Assembly (NCBI RefSeq): GCF_003403095.1
Contig: NZ_CP031555.1
Coordinates: 1,716,001-1,780,000 of the forward strand
Direction: 5' to 3'
From: Thalassospira indica
GTDB taxonomy: Bacteria > Pseudomonadota > Alphaproteobacteria > Rhodospirillales > Thalassospiraceae
DNA length: 64,000 bases
Shown: piece by piece, positions 56,516 to 64,000 of the stretch
How positions within the stretch are numbered: the first letter of the stretch is position 1
How the letters are laid out: each line of letters starts with the position of its first letter
Made by a program: the position numbers and the translations under genes
Notes under the pieces: generated by a model
The model's input: only the letters and a program-made list of their open reading frames with translations
Databases searched by the model: none
What the model was told of the DNA's origin: nothing

Positions 56516-57148
56516 TTGAGCACCGATCCGATCCAGTTTCAGTTTGATGGCGATGAAAACGCTGCCCTGAAAATCGTTCTGGCCCATGGGGCTGGGGCCG
56601 CTATGGATAGCCCGTTCATGAACGAAATGGCGGGCGAGCTTGCCAAGGCGGGCCTGCGCGTTGCACGCTTTGAGTTCCCCTATATGGCCAAACGCCGAAT
56701 TGATGGCAAAAAGCGCGGGCCGGATCGGGCACCGGTTTTGATCGAGTATTACGGTGAAGTTGTTCGCGCACTTGGCGGGCCAGAGAAGTTGATCATCGGC
56801 GGAAAATCCATGGGCGGACGGATCGCCAGCATGGTGGCAGATGACCTTGGTGTGGCCGGTCTTGTCTGCCTTGGCTATCCGTTTCATCCACCGGGCAAGC
56901 CTGAAAACCTGCGCACAGAACATCTTAAAACCCTGAAAACGCCGAGCCTGATTTGTCATGGCACGCGCGATCCGTTTGGCAGTCCGGATGAGATTGCGGG
57001 TTACGGGCTTTCGGATCGTATTGCCCTTCACTGGGTTGAAGACGGTGAACATGACTTCAAGCCGCGCAAAAGTTCCGGACGTACCCAAAGCCAGAACATC
57101 GCCGATGCCGCGGCAGCGATATCCCGGTTTGCAAAGATGCTCGGTTAA
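56516..57148 (+). CDS. Alpha/beta hydrolase, KANL3/Tex30-like
   Basis: 210 residues from a TTG at 56516 with AGTAGGGA 7 bases upstream. LAHGAGAAMDSPFMNEMAGELA gives the oxyanion loop, GGKSMGGRIASMVADD the nucleophile elbow (Ser in GKSMGG), HGTRDPFGSPDE the acid and GEHDFKPRK the histidine. This small-hydrolase group is widespread and of unknown substrate. The longer frame upstream overlaps the AbrB promoter and is probably not translated. Confidence 0.85.
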   Translation: MSTDPIQFQFDGDENAALKIVLAHGAGAAMDSPFMNEMAGELAKAGLRVARFEFPYMAKRRIDGKKRGPDRAPVLIEYYGEVVRALGGPEKLIIGGKSMGGRIASMVADDLGVAGLVCLGYPFHPPGKPENLRTEHLKTLKTPSLICHGTRDPFGSPDEIAGYGLSDRIALHWVEDGEHDFKPRKSSGRTQSQNIADAAAAISRFAKMLG

Positions 57149-57152
57149 AAGA

Positions 57153-57179
57153 AACGGCCCGCCACTTGGGCAGGCCGTT
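57153..57179. terminator. Hairpin between hydrolase and VOC genes
   Basis: AACGGCC-CGCC ... GGCA-GGCCGTT, 7-bp outer arms extended inward by GCC/GGC, between convergent genes. Confidence 0.6.
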
Positions 57180-57215
57180 GGCAGAAAGTTTGCGGGGCTT
57201 GGTGCGCGAGGGAGG

Positions 57216-57653
57216 TCAGGCAAGTACGCCTTCGCCGGTTTCCTTGAACTGCTGGGCATATTCCGGGGAAAGTTCGGCGGTGGCACTTGCGATGTCGATG
57301 CGCACGCCATTGGGATCAAGAAGGGCAAAATGGCGCTGGCCCCATGGCTCATCGCGAAGGTCAAGGGCGAATTCAAACCCGGCTTCACGCAATTCATCTG
57401 CTGCATCGCGGGCTTCTTCGACTTCCAGCGTAAGAACCGTTCCTTCGCCGATGGTGGCCGCCTGGAACATAGGCGGCTGGGTTTCGTGACCCTGTTTCAT
57501 CAGGCCAAGTTGAACGGATGGTGCGGACGGCCAGACAAGCTGGCAATACCAGTCTCCGTCAAAGACCGGTGTGAAGCCGAGCTTTTTGTAAAAGGTGCGG
57601 CTTTGGGTGAATTTTTCGGTGATGATGATCTGATAGGCGTTGGTGACTTTCAT
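57216..57653 (-). CDS. VOC (glyoxalase/bleomycin resistance) family protein
   Basis: 145 residues from the ATG at 57653, spaced 7 bases from CAGGAG. Two beta-alpha repeats: SRTFYKKLGFTPVFDGDWYCQLVWP and GTVLTLEVEEARDAADELREAGFEF, then GQRHFALLDPNGVRIDIA. Its metal ligands are not all obvious, so a lyase, dioxygenase or binding role stays open. It is divergent from a WYL regulator with a strong palindrome between them. Confidence 0.88.
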   Translation of the reverse strand: MKVTNAYQIIITEKFTQSRTFYKKLGFTPVFDGDWYCQLVWPSAPSVQLGLMKQGHETQPPMFQAATIGEGTVLTLEVEEARDAADELREAGFEFALDLRDEPWGQRHFALLDPNGVRIDIASATAELSPEYAQQFKETGEGVLA

Positions 57654-57712
57654 CGTCATGCTCCTGACGTTGGGGGTAAATCCTGTCCCGATTTGTCAAT
57701 GGTTGCACATCC

Positions 57713-57736
57713 CTCCTGACAGGAGCCTGTCAGGAG
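57713..57736. promoter_or_regulatory. Palindromic operator between VOC and YafY-type genes
   Basis: Perfect 11-bp arms, CTCCTGACAGG and CCTGTCAGGAG, around AG, in the 124-bp divergent region. The centre is about 60 bp from the VOC start and 53 bp from the regulator start, as expected for a site controlling both. Confidence 0.7.
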
Positions 57737-57777
57737 CGGTATGATAATTTTTGGGGCAGGATGACAAAGGAGTGATC

Positions 57778-58482
57778 ATGAGACGGGCTGACCGATTATT
57801 TCGCCTTGTTCAAATCTTGCGCCGACGCAAACTGTGCCGCGCATGTGACCTGGCCGAGGAACTTGAAGTTTCCGAACGCACGATTTACCGCGACATTCGC
57901 GACCTTGCCGCATCGGGTGTTCCGGTCGAGGGGGAGGCGGGCGTGGGGTATATCCTGCGCGATGGGTATGACCTGCCGCCGCTTATGTTTGATGCCGACG
58001 AGATCGAGGCACTTGTTGTCGCCGCCCGCATGGTTCAAAGCTGGACCGATCCGCAAATGGCACGTGCCGCCGGTGATGCCCTGACCAAGATCGAGGCCGT
58101 GTTGCCCGAAAAAATCCGTGGTCTGGTTGGTGGTGTCCCGATTGCGATTGCCGAAATCGCGCAGGAACCGATTGCCATTTCGATGCCAGACCTCAGGCGG
58201 GCCATCCGCGAACGGTTTCTGATTGATATCGATTACACCGATGCAAAGGGCGACAATACCCGTCGCCGGGTCTGGCCACTTGGCATGTTGTTTTTTGGCA
58301 GTACGTGGCTTCTGGCCAGCTGGTGCGAATTGCGCGAGGCCTTTCGCGTTTTTCGGGCGGACCGGATTGCCCATATGGAAATATCGACATCGCGCTTTCG
58401 CCCGGTTCCGGGGCGGTCATTGCGTGATTATCTGATTTCCGAAGGTGTTGAAGGCGAGATCCTTAATGGCATCGGTCGATAG
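57778..58482 (+). CDS. YafY/YobV-type regulator (HTH + WYL domain)
   Basis: 234 residues. AAAGGAG precedes the ATG at 57778. DeoR-like winged helix at residues 1-65 (RRADRLFRLVQILRRRKLCRACDLAEELEVSERTIYRDIRDLAASGVPVEGE). The ligand-sensing WYL-type domain is at about 130-230 (LIDIDYTDAKGDNTRRRVWPLGMLFFGSTWLLASWCELREAFRVFRADRI). The palindrome just upstream suggests autoregulation and control of the divergent VOC gene. It overlaps the TfoX-domain gene by 17 bp. Confidence 0.92.
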   Translation: MRRADRLFRLVQILRRRKLCRACDLAEELEVSERTIYRDIRDLAASGVPVEGEAGVGYILRDGYDLPPLMFDADEIEALVVAARMVQSWTDPQMARAAGDALTKIEAVLPEKIRGLVGGVPIAIAEIAQEPIAISMPDLRRAIRERFLIDIDYTDAKGDNTRRRVWPLGMLFFGSTWLLASWCELREAFRVFRADRIAHMEISTSRFRPVPGRSLRDYLISEGVEGEILNGIGR

Positions 58483-58822
58483 CGAGTTCGTTCTGCTGGT
58501 GTCAGAGCTTCTGGCACCTTTGGGGCATATCAGGTCCAGACGGATGTTTGGCGCCGTCGGGCTTTATTGTGACGGCGCCTTCTTTGCGATCATTTCCGAT
58601 GATGTCCTGTATCTCAAAGGAGACGCGCAGACCAGGGACCGCTTTGACGCGATGGGGATGCAGCCATTTGCCGTACCGTCGGGAAGGCCGGTGACCCTGT
58701 CTTATTTCGAAGTGCCCGGTGAATGGCTTGATAACGAAGAACAAATTCTTGAGTTTGCCACTTTGGCGCTTGGGGCTGCGCGCCGTTCACAGGCGCAGAA
58801 GGGTCGAACTGCCAAGACGTAA
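58466..58822 (+). CDS. TfoX N-terminal domain protein
   Basis: 118 residues starting within the regulator's 3' end (17-bp overlap). SELLAPLGHIRSRRMFGAVGLYCDGAFFAIISDDVLYLKGD is the TfoX_N core, followed by FAVPSGRPVTLSYFEVPGEWLD. The C-terminal TfoX domain is missing, as in many stand-alone members. The function outside competence is unknown. Coupling to the WYL regulator suggests shared control. Confidence 0.9.
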   Translation: MASVDSEFVLLVSELLAPLGHIRSRRMFGAVGLYCDGAFFAIISDDVLYLKGDAQTRDRFDAMGMQPFAVPSGRPVTLSYFEVPGEWLDNEEQILEFATLALGAARRSQAQKGRTAKT

Positions 58823-58962
58823 CCAGACCTAGGCCAAACCAAACAGATCCCCAGTTATTCCGGGAAGGGGTATTGAGACGCCGCTTGCAATCAGTGATGT
58901 TCGGTCGCACTTTTCCTGTATAGTATTTTTTCGGGATAAAGAACGCGTTAGGTCTTGGACAA

Positions 58963-60915
58963 GTGGCAGCCGGTAGTTTCTGGCAAGGTTTTGCCGACAC
59001 GTTAAAAATTCGGACAGACAAGCCGGAACTGTTGCGGGCCCAGGTTGGTGCTCTTTCGCGTCAGATACCTGTCCTTTATATGCTGCTGCTGGCCAACGCA
59101 GTCGCCCTTGCCTATACCCATTACGGAACAGCACCCGACTGGATGACAGTCCATGCGGTGATTGTTCTGGGTGTCATTTGTATTTTTCGTGCGGTTGCCT
59201 GGAACCGCGCCCGCGTTGATATCGATGATGTTGATGTCTGTATCAAACATCTGAAACGCATCAGGGTGCTGGCGGTGGTGATATCCGTCCTGTTCACCCT
59301 TTGGGCGATCACGATGTTTGATTATGGCGACGCCTATCAGCGCGGCCACGTTGCCTATTTCATATCGATCACGGTTGTTGGCTGTATTTTCTGTCTGGTG
59401 AATTTCCCGCCCGCGGCATTGTTGGTTGTTGCGATTGTGCTGGGCACCTTCGTGTTTTTCTTCGGAACCAGTGGCAACGAAGTTTATGTCGCGATCGCAG
59501 TCAATATGGCGCTTGTGTCGTTGATGATCATTCAGATCATCCGAAGCTTTTATGCCAATTTTTCTGGCCTGATCCAGACCCAGAACGACCTTGAAGCACA
59601 GCACCAGACGATGATCGAACTGTCGCGCCAGAACGAGGCATTGGCGCTGATTGATCCGCTGACCGGTTTATCCAACCGCCGGGCCTTTTTTTCCGTGCTG
59701 GAAGATACGGTGAATGCCGCCACCGAGAATGAAACATTCGCGGTGGCGATGATTGACCTGGACGGTTTCAAACCGGTCAATGACGTGCATGGTCACCCGT
59801 CGGGCGATGAGCTGTTGCAGCAGGCGGGCAGGCGGCTTCGCAAAGTCCTTGGTCACGAGACGCTTCTGGCGCGCTTGGGCGGGGATGAGTTCGGATTGTT
59901 GCTTAAGGGCTATGACGATGCACTTGAACTGATTGCCCTTGGCAAGGAGCTTTGTGACGCGCTCAATCGACCGTTTGTCCTAAATGGTGTGACCGTGCAG
60001 GTTTCGGCATCACTGGGGTTTGCGACCTATCCCACAGTGGCGCGCAGCCCGAACGGTCTGTTCGAGCGGGCTGACTTTGCGCTTTATCATGCAAAAAAGA
60101 ATGCGCGCGGCGAGGCGGTTTTGTTTGCCGCCCACCACGAAACATTGATCCGCCATGACTCCCAGATTGAACAGGCGCTGCGCAAGGCGGATTTATCGAC
60201 CGAGCTCAGCCTGCATTATCAACCGGTATTTGATATTCGATCCGGGCAGGTAAGCTCGCTTGAGGCGCTTGCGCGTTGGGAAAGTGCCCAGATGGGGGCG
60301 GTTTCGCCAGGCACGTTCTTTCCGGTGGCAGAAAAGACCGGCCAGGTCGGTTTTCTGACACGGGTTTTGTTCGAAAAGCTGATGGTCGATATGCAGGACT
60401 GGCCGGAAAACCTGCCTGTATCGTTTAACCTCTCGGCGCGCGATATTGTTCTGTCCGATACGGTCGAGTGGCTGATTGACGAGATCAAAAAGCATCGTAT
60501 CGACCCGGGAAGATTGACCTTTGAAGTCACTGAAACGGCGTTCTTGCGTGACTTTGAGGCCGCCCGGACCAGCATCCGGTATTTGCGCGATCATGGGGCG
60601 CGCATTGCGCTTGATGATTTCGGCATCGGTTATTCCAGCCTGCGCTATGTCCACGAACTTGAATTTGACGTGCTCAAGGTTGATCGCAGCTTTGTCGCCC
60701 CGCTGTCGCATAACGAACGCAGCCGCCGTATCGTCAAGACGGTGATTGATATGTGCCAGAACCTCGGCATTGATTGCGTGCTGGAAGGGATCGAAAACGA
60801 CAGCCAGCGCGATGTGATCATCACGTTGGGAGGGCGGCTGATGCAGGGGTATTTCTTTGCCCGCCCGGTTCGCGAAGTCAAACTTGATGCGCTGGCCGAA
60901 GGTGTTGGCAAGTGA
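58963..60915 (+). CDS. Membrane c-di-GMP enzyme with GGDEF and EAL domains
   Basis: 650 residues from a GTG at 58963 (no ATG near). Six spans lie within residues 35-195. The GGDEF domain (about 225-385) has DPLTGLSNRRAFF and an intact GGDEF at 306-310; no RxxD inhibitory site precedes it. The EAL domain (about 400-645) has SSLEALARW (EAL at 434-436), FEVTETAFL, IALDDFGIGYSSL, FDVLKVDRSFV and VLEGIEN, so catalytic residues look complete. Either cyclase or phosphodiesterase output is possible. It lies near the phosphatase/STAS genes. Confidence 0.95.
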   Translation: MAAGSFWQGFADTLKIRTDKPELLRAQVGALSRQIPVLYMLLLANAVALAYTHYGTAPDWMTVHAVIVLGVICIFRAVAWNRARVDIDDVDVCIKHLKRIRVLAVVISVLFTLWAITMFDYGDAYQRGHVAYFISITVVGCIFCLVNFPPAALLVVAIVLGTFVFFFGTSGNEVYVAIAVNMALVSLMIIQIIRSFYANFSGLIQTQNDLEAQHQTMIELSRQNEALALIDPLTGLSNRRAFFSVLEDTVNAATENETFAVAMIDLDGFKPVNDVHGHPSGDELLQQAGRRLRKVLGHETLLARLGGDEFGLLLKGYDDALELIALGKELCDALNRPFVLNGVTVQVSASLGFATYPTVARSPNGLFERADFALYHAKKNARGEAVLFAAHHETLIRHDSQIEQALRKADLSTELSLHYQPVFDIRSGQVSSLEALARWESAQMGAVSPGTFFPVAEKTGQVGFLTRVLFEKLMVDMQDWPENLPVSFNLSARDIVLSDTVEWLIDEIKKHRIDPGRLTFEVTETAFLRDFEAARTSIRYLRDHGARIALDDFGIGYSSLRYVHELEFDVLKVDRSFVAPLSHNERSRRIVKTVIDMCQNLGIDCVLEGIENDSQRDVIITLGGRLMQGYFFARPVREVKLDALAEGVGK

Positions 60916-61079
60916 CGTCGGGCCAAGTGCCGTAAACCTCGGCCCTTGGATACGATAAGCTGCGACTCGGTTAATCTTCCTGCAACCAGATGGCGCTACT
61001 CTGTCAAAAGCGGGAACGGTACTTTGTGAAATGACACAACCACCGGTCCCGATTTTTGGCGGGAACGAGGCCGTTGACC

Positions 61080-61691
61080 ATGTCGTCGCAGACAGAGATT
61101 TTGCAAACATCCGCAATGGCGATTACGGGCGATATTGAGCTTGCCCCGGAAATCCGTACCCGTCTGCGCGGTCTGATCGACAGTCTTCCCGACCAGCCCG
61201 CCCGCCTTCGTGTGCTGGGCCACGTTTTGCTTGATCTTGGTCTATGTGATCTTGCGCTGAATGCGTTTGGCCGGGCGTTGCTGATTGATGATCTTGATGG
61301 GGCGACGCATCTGGGCCTAACAAGGGTTTATATCCAGACCGGTCGACGTGACCTTGGGCTTGAACATCTTGAAATCGCCATCAGCCTGCGCCCCGATGCG
61401 CGGGAGTTGCGCGTACTTGCCGCTGATTTGCTGGGATGCCGGGACAAGATGCGCGCACTTGATCAGCTTGGTGCTGTTCTTGCCGCCGAACCCGATCATG
61501 CCGGTGCCCGCAAGGGGCTTGCCAACCTGATACGCACCGTGGTCGCAAACCGTATGCATACCGTTTCGCATGATGACCGCAAGACGCGACCGCAACCGAC
61601 ACTTGATCACACAGAGGTCATATGGGGGGATGTCGAGCCGTTTGGCGACCTGATCCAGTCCACCATTGGTCGTGGGGGCCGCGTTTCCTGA
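61080..61691 (+). CDS. TPR-type repeat protein
   Basis: 203 residues from the ATG at 61080. Helical repeats at about residues 30-135: ARLRVLGHVLLDLGLCDLALNAFGRALLIDDLDGATHLGLTRVYIQTGRRDLGLEHLEIAISLRPDARELRVLAADLL, with TPR spacing. The C-terminal 50 residues are basic and end near VEPFGDLIQSTIG. A protein-binding scaffold is likely; the partner may be encoded in the convergent signalling operon 12 bp downstream. Confidence 0.75.
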   Translation: MSSQTEILQTSAMAITGDIELAPEIRTRLRGLIDSLPDQPARLRVLGHVLLDLGLCDLALNAFGRALLIDDLDGATHLGLTRVYIQTGRRDLGLEHLEIAISLRPDARELRVLAADLLGCRDKMRALDQLGAVLAAEPDHAGARKGLANLIRTVVANRMHTVSHDDRKTRPQPTLDHTEVIWGDVEPFGDLIQSTIGRGGRVS

Positions 61692-61703
61692 TCCGGCAGG
61701 TTT

Positions 61704-63761
61704 TTAGCCGGCAGACGGGATATTGGCTGCTTGTAGGGAAACGATCGTGAAATCATCATCAAGCTTTGCCGGTGCACGGTCCATGAACTGATCGGCAATC
61801 TGTGCGGCAAGATCAATGTCACGACCGCCTTCCAGAACGGTGTCTTGCAACATCTTGAGCAAGCCTGCCTCACAGAGAAACTGACCATTGTCCAAGGTTG
61901 TTTCGATCAGTGCGTCGCTGTAAAGCAGCAGGAAGCTGTCCTTGTCGAACGGGACTTCGCGGGTTTCATATCGGGCGTCCCTGATAACACCAAGTGGCAC
62001 CCCGGAGCCATCAAGATAGCGTGCCTCGCCGGTCGCAGTGTTGCCCAGAACAGGTGACGTGCAGGCGGCACTGGCATAGGCAAAGGTGTTATTCTGTCGA
62101 TCAACGATACCATACAGCATTGTCGCATATTGCCCGACAGGCAAAAGCCCCTTGAGATGACGATTAAGCCGCTGCAAATACACATCCGGAGTCTGATCGT
62201 CGACTTGTTCGGACCATATCAGGGAATGCAGGCGGAAGGTGTTGAGTGCGGCACCAAGCCCGTGACCTGCGAAATCAACGATGTAAACGCCAAGCCGATG
62301 GGCATCAATTGGTACTAACCCCCACATATCGCCGCCGAGCTCGGACGACATCTGGAATGTCGCACTGATCCGCATGCCGTAATCCATGCCGACCCCGCGA
62401 TAGTGTTCCGGTGTCGGGTTCAGGTTTTCTTGCATGTTGCGCGCAAGTTCCAGTTCTGACTGGGTGCGTGCCTGATAGGCCTGAAGTTGTTGCACCAGCA
62501 GCCGGTTTTCGAGATGGATCTTGGTGCGCGCGATCAGTTCTGCCTTGTTGAGCGGTTTGAGGATAAGGTCGGTTGCCCCGTCATCGAAAATGCGCGTGCG
62601 TCCTTCGTTCTCTTCAAGCGCTGTTTGGGCGATGATCGGCGTTTTTGCAAAGGCAGGATCAGCACGGACGGCCTTGCATACGGCATAACCATCCAGTTTC
62701 GGCATGATGATATCAAGAATGATCAGATCGGGATTATGCGCCTTGATCTGGGCAATCGCATCTTCGCCATCCTTGGCAAAAACCAGGTTGGTAAACCCGT
62801 CAGCCCGGAGATAGGACGCAATGATTTCACGCGACAAGAGGGTGTCGTCGGCAATCAGGATGGTTGCGTTCTGTGCAATACGCAGTGCATCGGGCGACGT
62901 CGTCAGGCGTGTTTCAAGATCATTGAGGAATGCCGTGTCGCCCAACGCCGTCGTGCTTTGACTGTCATCAAAAGTCAGTTCGATCGTTCGGCCATCCCGC
63001 AGAAAATTCACAGAGTGGCAGAGGCTTCTGATCAGGGGGAGGCCGCGGCCAAAGGTCGTGTCCTTACGCGAAATCGGGGCGGTTGCGTTTGCATCAGGCG
63101 GTGAAAATCCGTTGCCCTGATCATTGATGGTGATGACGACTTGGCCATTTTTGCGCCGACGTGCTGTCAGGATAATCGCACGGGCGCCATGGTGGCCGGA
63201 TGCAAGGCGGCGTTCGGTTTCTTCGCCGAGCTCCTTGAAGCGATCCATCGACAGATGGCCGCCGGTTGCAAGTTCGAGATTGCCATGTATGAGCGAGTTG
63301 GCAAACGCTTCCTGAACCGCCATTTCAACCGAGGACGCGACGCCATCACCAATCAGGCCGCGATGCCGAAGGCTGGTCACAAATTTGCGTGCCACCGGTA
63401 AATGATAGGCGCTGCGTGTTGAAAGACAGACCAGCAGGTCATGTTTTGGCAGTGATTTCTTACCGACCAGCGGTGCCAAGTCGCCAAGGTCGAGTTCGGG
63501 GAAACATTCGACAAAGGTGTCACAGTTCAGACGGATCAGGCTGCCAAGCCAGTCGCGACCGACCTGTGATGGCAAGATACAAAATGAAAAACGCCGTTGG
63601 CTTGAAAAATCCTCGGGCGATTGCCCGGATATGTATTTAGCTGCAGCTTCCGTCGCGTCCCAAAGGTTTATGCCAGCGACAAGCTTTGACAGGTCTTCTT
63701 GCGCGACGGAGTGCGGCACTGCAACCAAGTACTTTGCACGTGAGTCTCGGCCAACGGGCAT
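61704..63761 (-). CDS. HATPase (RsbW-like) - receiver - PP2C phosphatase (RsbU/SpoIIE-like) fusion
   Basis: 685 residues in three readable blocks after a roughly 120-residue N-terminal region of unknown type. Residues about 125-268: histidine-kinase-like ATPase of the anti-sigma type, with N-box Asn155 (EAFANSLIHGN) and G-box Asp214 (INDQGNGFSPP). Residues about 300-415: receiver domain with phosphoacceptor Asp350 (LIILDIIMPKLDGY) and LKP. Residues about 455-680: SpoIIE/PP2C phosphatase with metal aspartates in ELGGDMW (Asp478) and VDFAGHG (Asp497). In partner-switching systems the kinase and phosphatase act on a STAS protein, which is encoded directly upstream in the same operon. Confidence 0.93.
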   Translation of the reverse strand: MPVGRDSRAKYLVAVPHSVAQEDLSKLVAGINLWDATEAAAKYISGQSPEDFSSQRRFSFCILPSQVGRDWLGSLIRLNCDTFVECFPELDLGDLAPLVGKKSLPKHDLLVCLSTRSAYHLPVARKFVTSLRHRGLIGDGVASSVEMAVQEAFANSLIHGNLELATGGHLSMDRFKELGEETERRLASGHHGARAIILTARRRKNGQVVITINDQGNGFSPPDANATAPISRKDTTFGRGLPLIRSLCHSVNFLRDGRTIELTFDDSQSTTALGDTAFLNDLETRLTTSPDALRIAQNATILIADDTLLSREIIASYLRADGFTNLVFAKDGEDAIAQIKAHNPDLIILDIIMPKLDGYAVCKAVRADPAFAKTPIIAQTALEENEGRTRIFDDGATDLILKPLNKAELIARTKIHLENRLLVQQLQAYQARTQSELELARNMQENLNPTPEHYRGVGMDYGMRISATFQMSSELGGDMWGLVPIDAHRLGVYIVDFAGHGLGAALNTFRLHSLIWSEQVDDQTPDVYLQRLNRHLKGLLPVGQYATMLYGIVDRQNNTFAYASAACTSPVLGNTATGEARYLDGSGVPLGVIRDARYETREVPFDKDSFLLLYSDALIETTLDNGQFLCEAGLLKMLQDTVLEGGRDIDLAAQIADQFMDRAPAKLDDDFTIVSLQAANIPSAG

Positions 63762-63764
63762 TGG

Positions 63765-64000
63765 TTAGTTTTCCAGCTGGAACAAGGTATCGAAGCGGGC
63801 AACTTCAAGCATGCGCTTGACCTGTCCCTGTGCGCCACGCAGGATGACGTTTGTGTTGGATTTTTCGCCCTCGTCGCGTGCAAGCAGCAACATGCCAAGA
63901 CCGGCGGAATCAATGAAATCGACACCGGAAATGTCCAGAACAAGCGTCGATGAGCCATGTCCGCGAACTTCTTCGATCAGTTTGCGAAAGCTCGAATGAT
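63765..64000 (-). CDS. STAS-domain anti-sigma factor antagonist (3' part)
   Basis: The start lies beyond the right edge; 77 codons plus a TAA at 63765-63767 are visible. The text SSTLVLDISGVDFIDSAGLGMLLLARDEG contains the STAS phosphorylation segment DSAGLG with its serine, followed by VILRGAQGQVKRMLEVARF. It stands 3 bp upstream of the phosphatase/kinase fusion, so the two form one operon and presumably one regulatory switch. Confidence 0.92.
   Translation of the reverse strand, partial: HSSFRKLIEEVRGHGSSTLVLDISGVDFIDSAGLGMLLLARDEGEKSNTNVILRGAQGQVKRMLEVARFDTLFQLEN

Overview
The window looks like chromosome of a marine or aquatic alphaproteobacterium of the Rhodospirillales, most like Thalassospira. 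This is inferred from gene content and codon style, not from a database search. Direct pointers are a permuted two-piece tmRNA next to an alpha-type SspB gene, heterotetrameric sarcosine oxidase, an amt/DUF1989 pair of the kind seen in methylamine clusters, a cytochrome bo3 operon with its own SURF1, and dense regulatory genes. Most genes share one high-GC style. Two AT-richer islands (about 8.8-10.2 kb and 51.6-52.5 kb) stand out.

Layout. 0-8.8 kb: methylated-amine and ammonium catabolism. It holds the start of a DUF1989-type protein (probably trimethylamine N-oxide demethylase), a 54-residue membrane protein, a divergent Amt transporter, a GbdR-like regulator and soxBDAG. 8.9-12.2 kb: an accessory membrane/coiled-coil protein, then argE and nadK. 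12.3-16.4 kb: a sulfur module made of a TetR regulator, a periplasmic rhodanese, a 269-bp MITE-like element with nested hairpins, a YeeE/TsuA thiosulfate permease and, overlapping it by 4 bp, a very unusual 'NPC' repeat protein with 28 cysteines. 16.4-18.9 kb: a cold/RNA module (DEAD-box helicase, CspA). 18.9-22.6 kb: a FadR-type regulator and a polar amino acid ABC transporter. 22.7-31.6 kb: an MFS exporter, a DUF188 protein, an aldehyde dehydrogenase with divergent AraC regulator, a DUF3750 protein, a zinc-responsive CobW GTPase with a 32-bp Zur-like palindrome, TspO and a lipoprotein hydrolase.

31.8-36.6 kb: a chemoreceptor, two divergent paralogous glutathione transferases and an MHS-type MFS transporter. 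37-42.2 kb: cyoABCD plus SURF1. 42.2-47.9 kb: a DUF2235 hydrolase, GST, peroxiredoxin-like protein, methyltransferase, TetR regulator, folA and thyA. 48.0-51.6 kb: a glycolipid-binding-domain protein, ssrA, sspB and fumarase. In this stretch the trans-translation tag and its proteolytic adaptor are neighbours. 51.6-58.8 kb: an accessory membrane protein, EamA, a GAF-MCP soluble receptor, an AbrB-type membrane protein, a hydrolase, a VOC protein and a WYL regulator with a palindrome between them, and a TfoX domain protein. 58.9-64 kb: a signalling block with a GGDEF-EAL protein, a TPR protein, an HATPase-REC-PP2C fusion and a STAS protein cut by the window edge. This block resembles a partner-switching system linked to c-di-GMP.

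The strongest candidates for something new are the NPC-repeat protein in its thiosulfate operon and the cloverleaf-like element inside the same locus.
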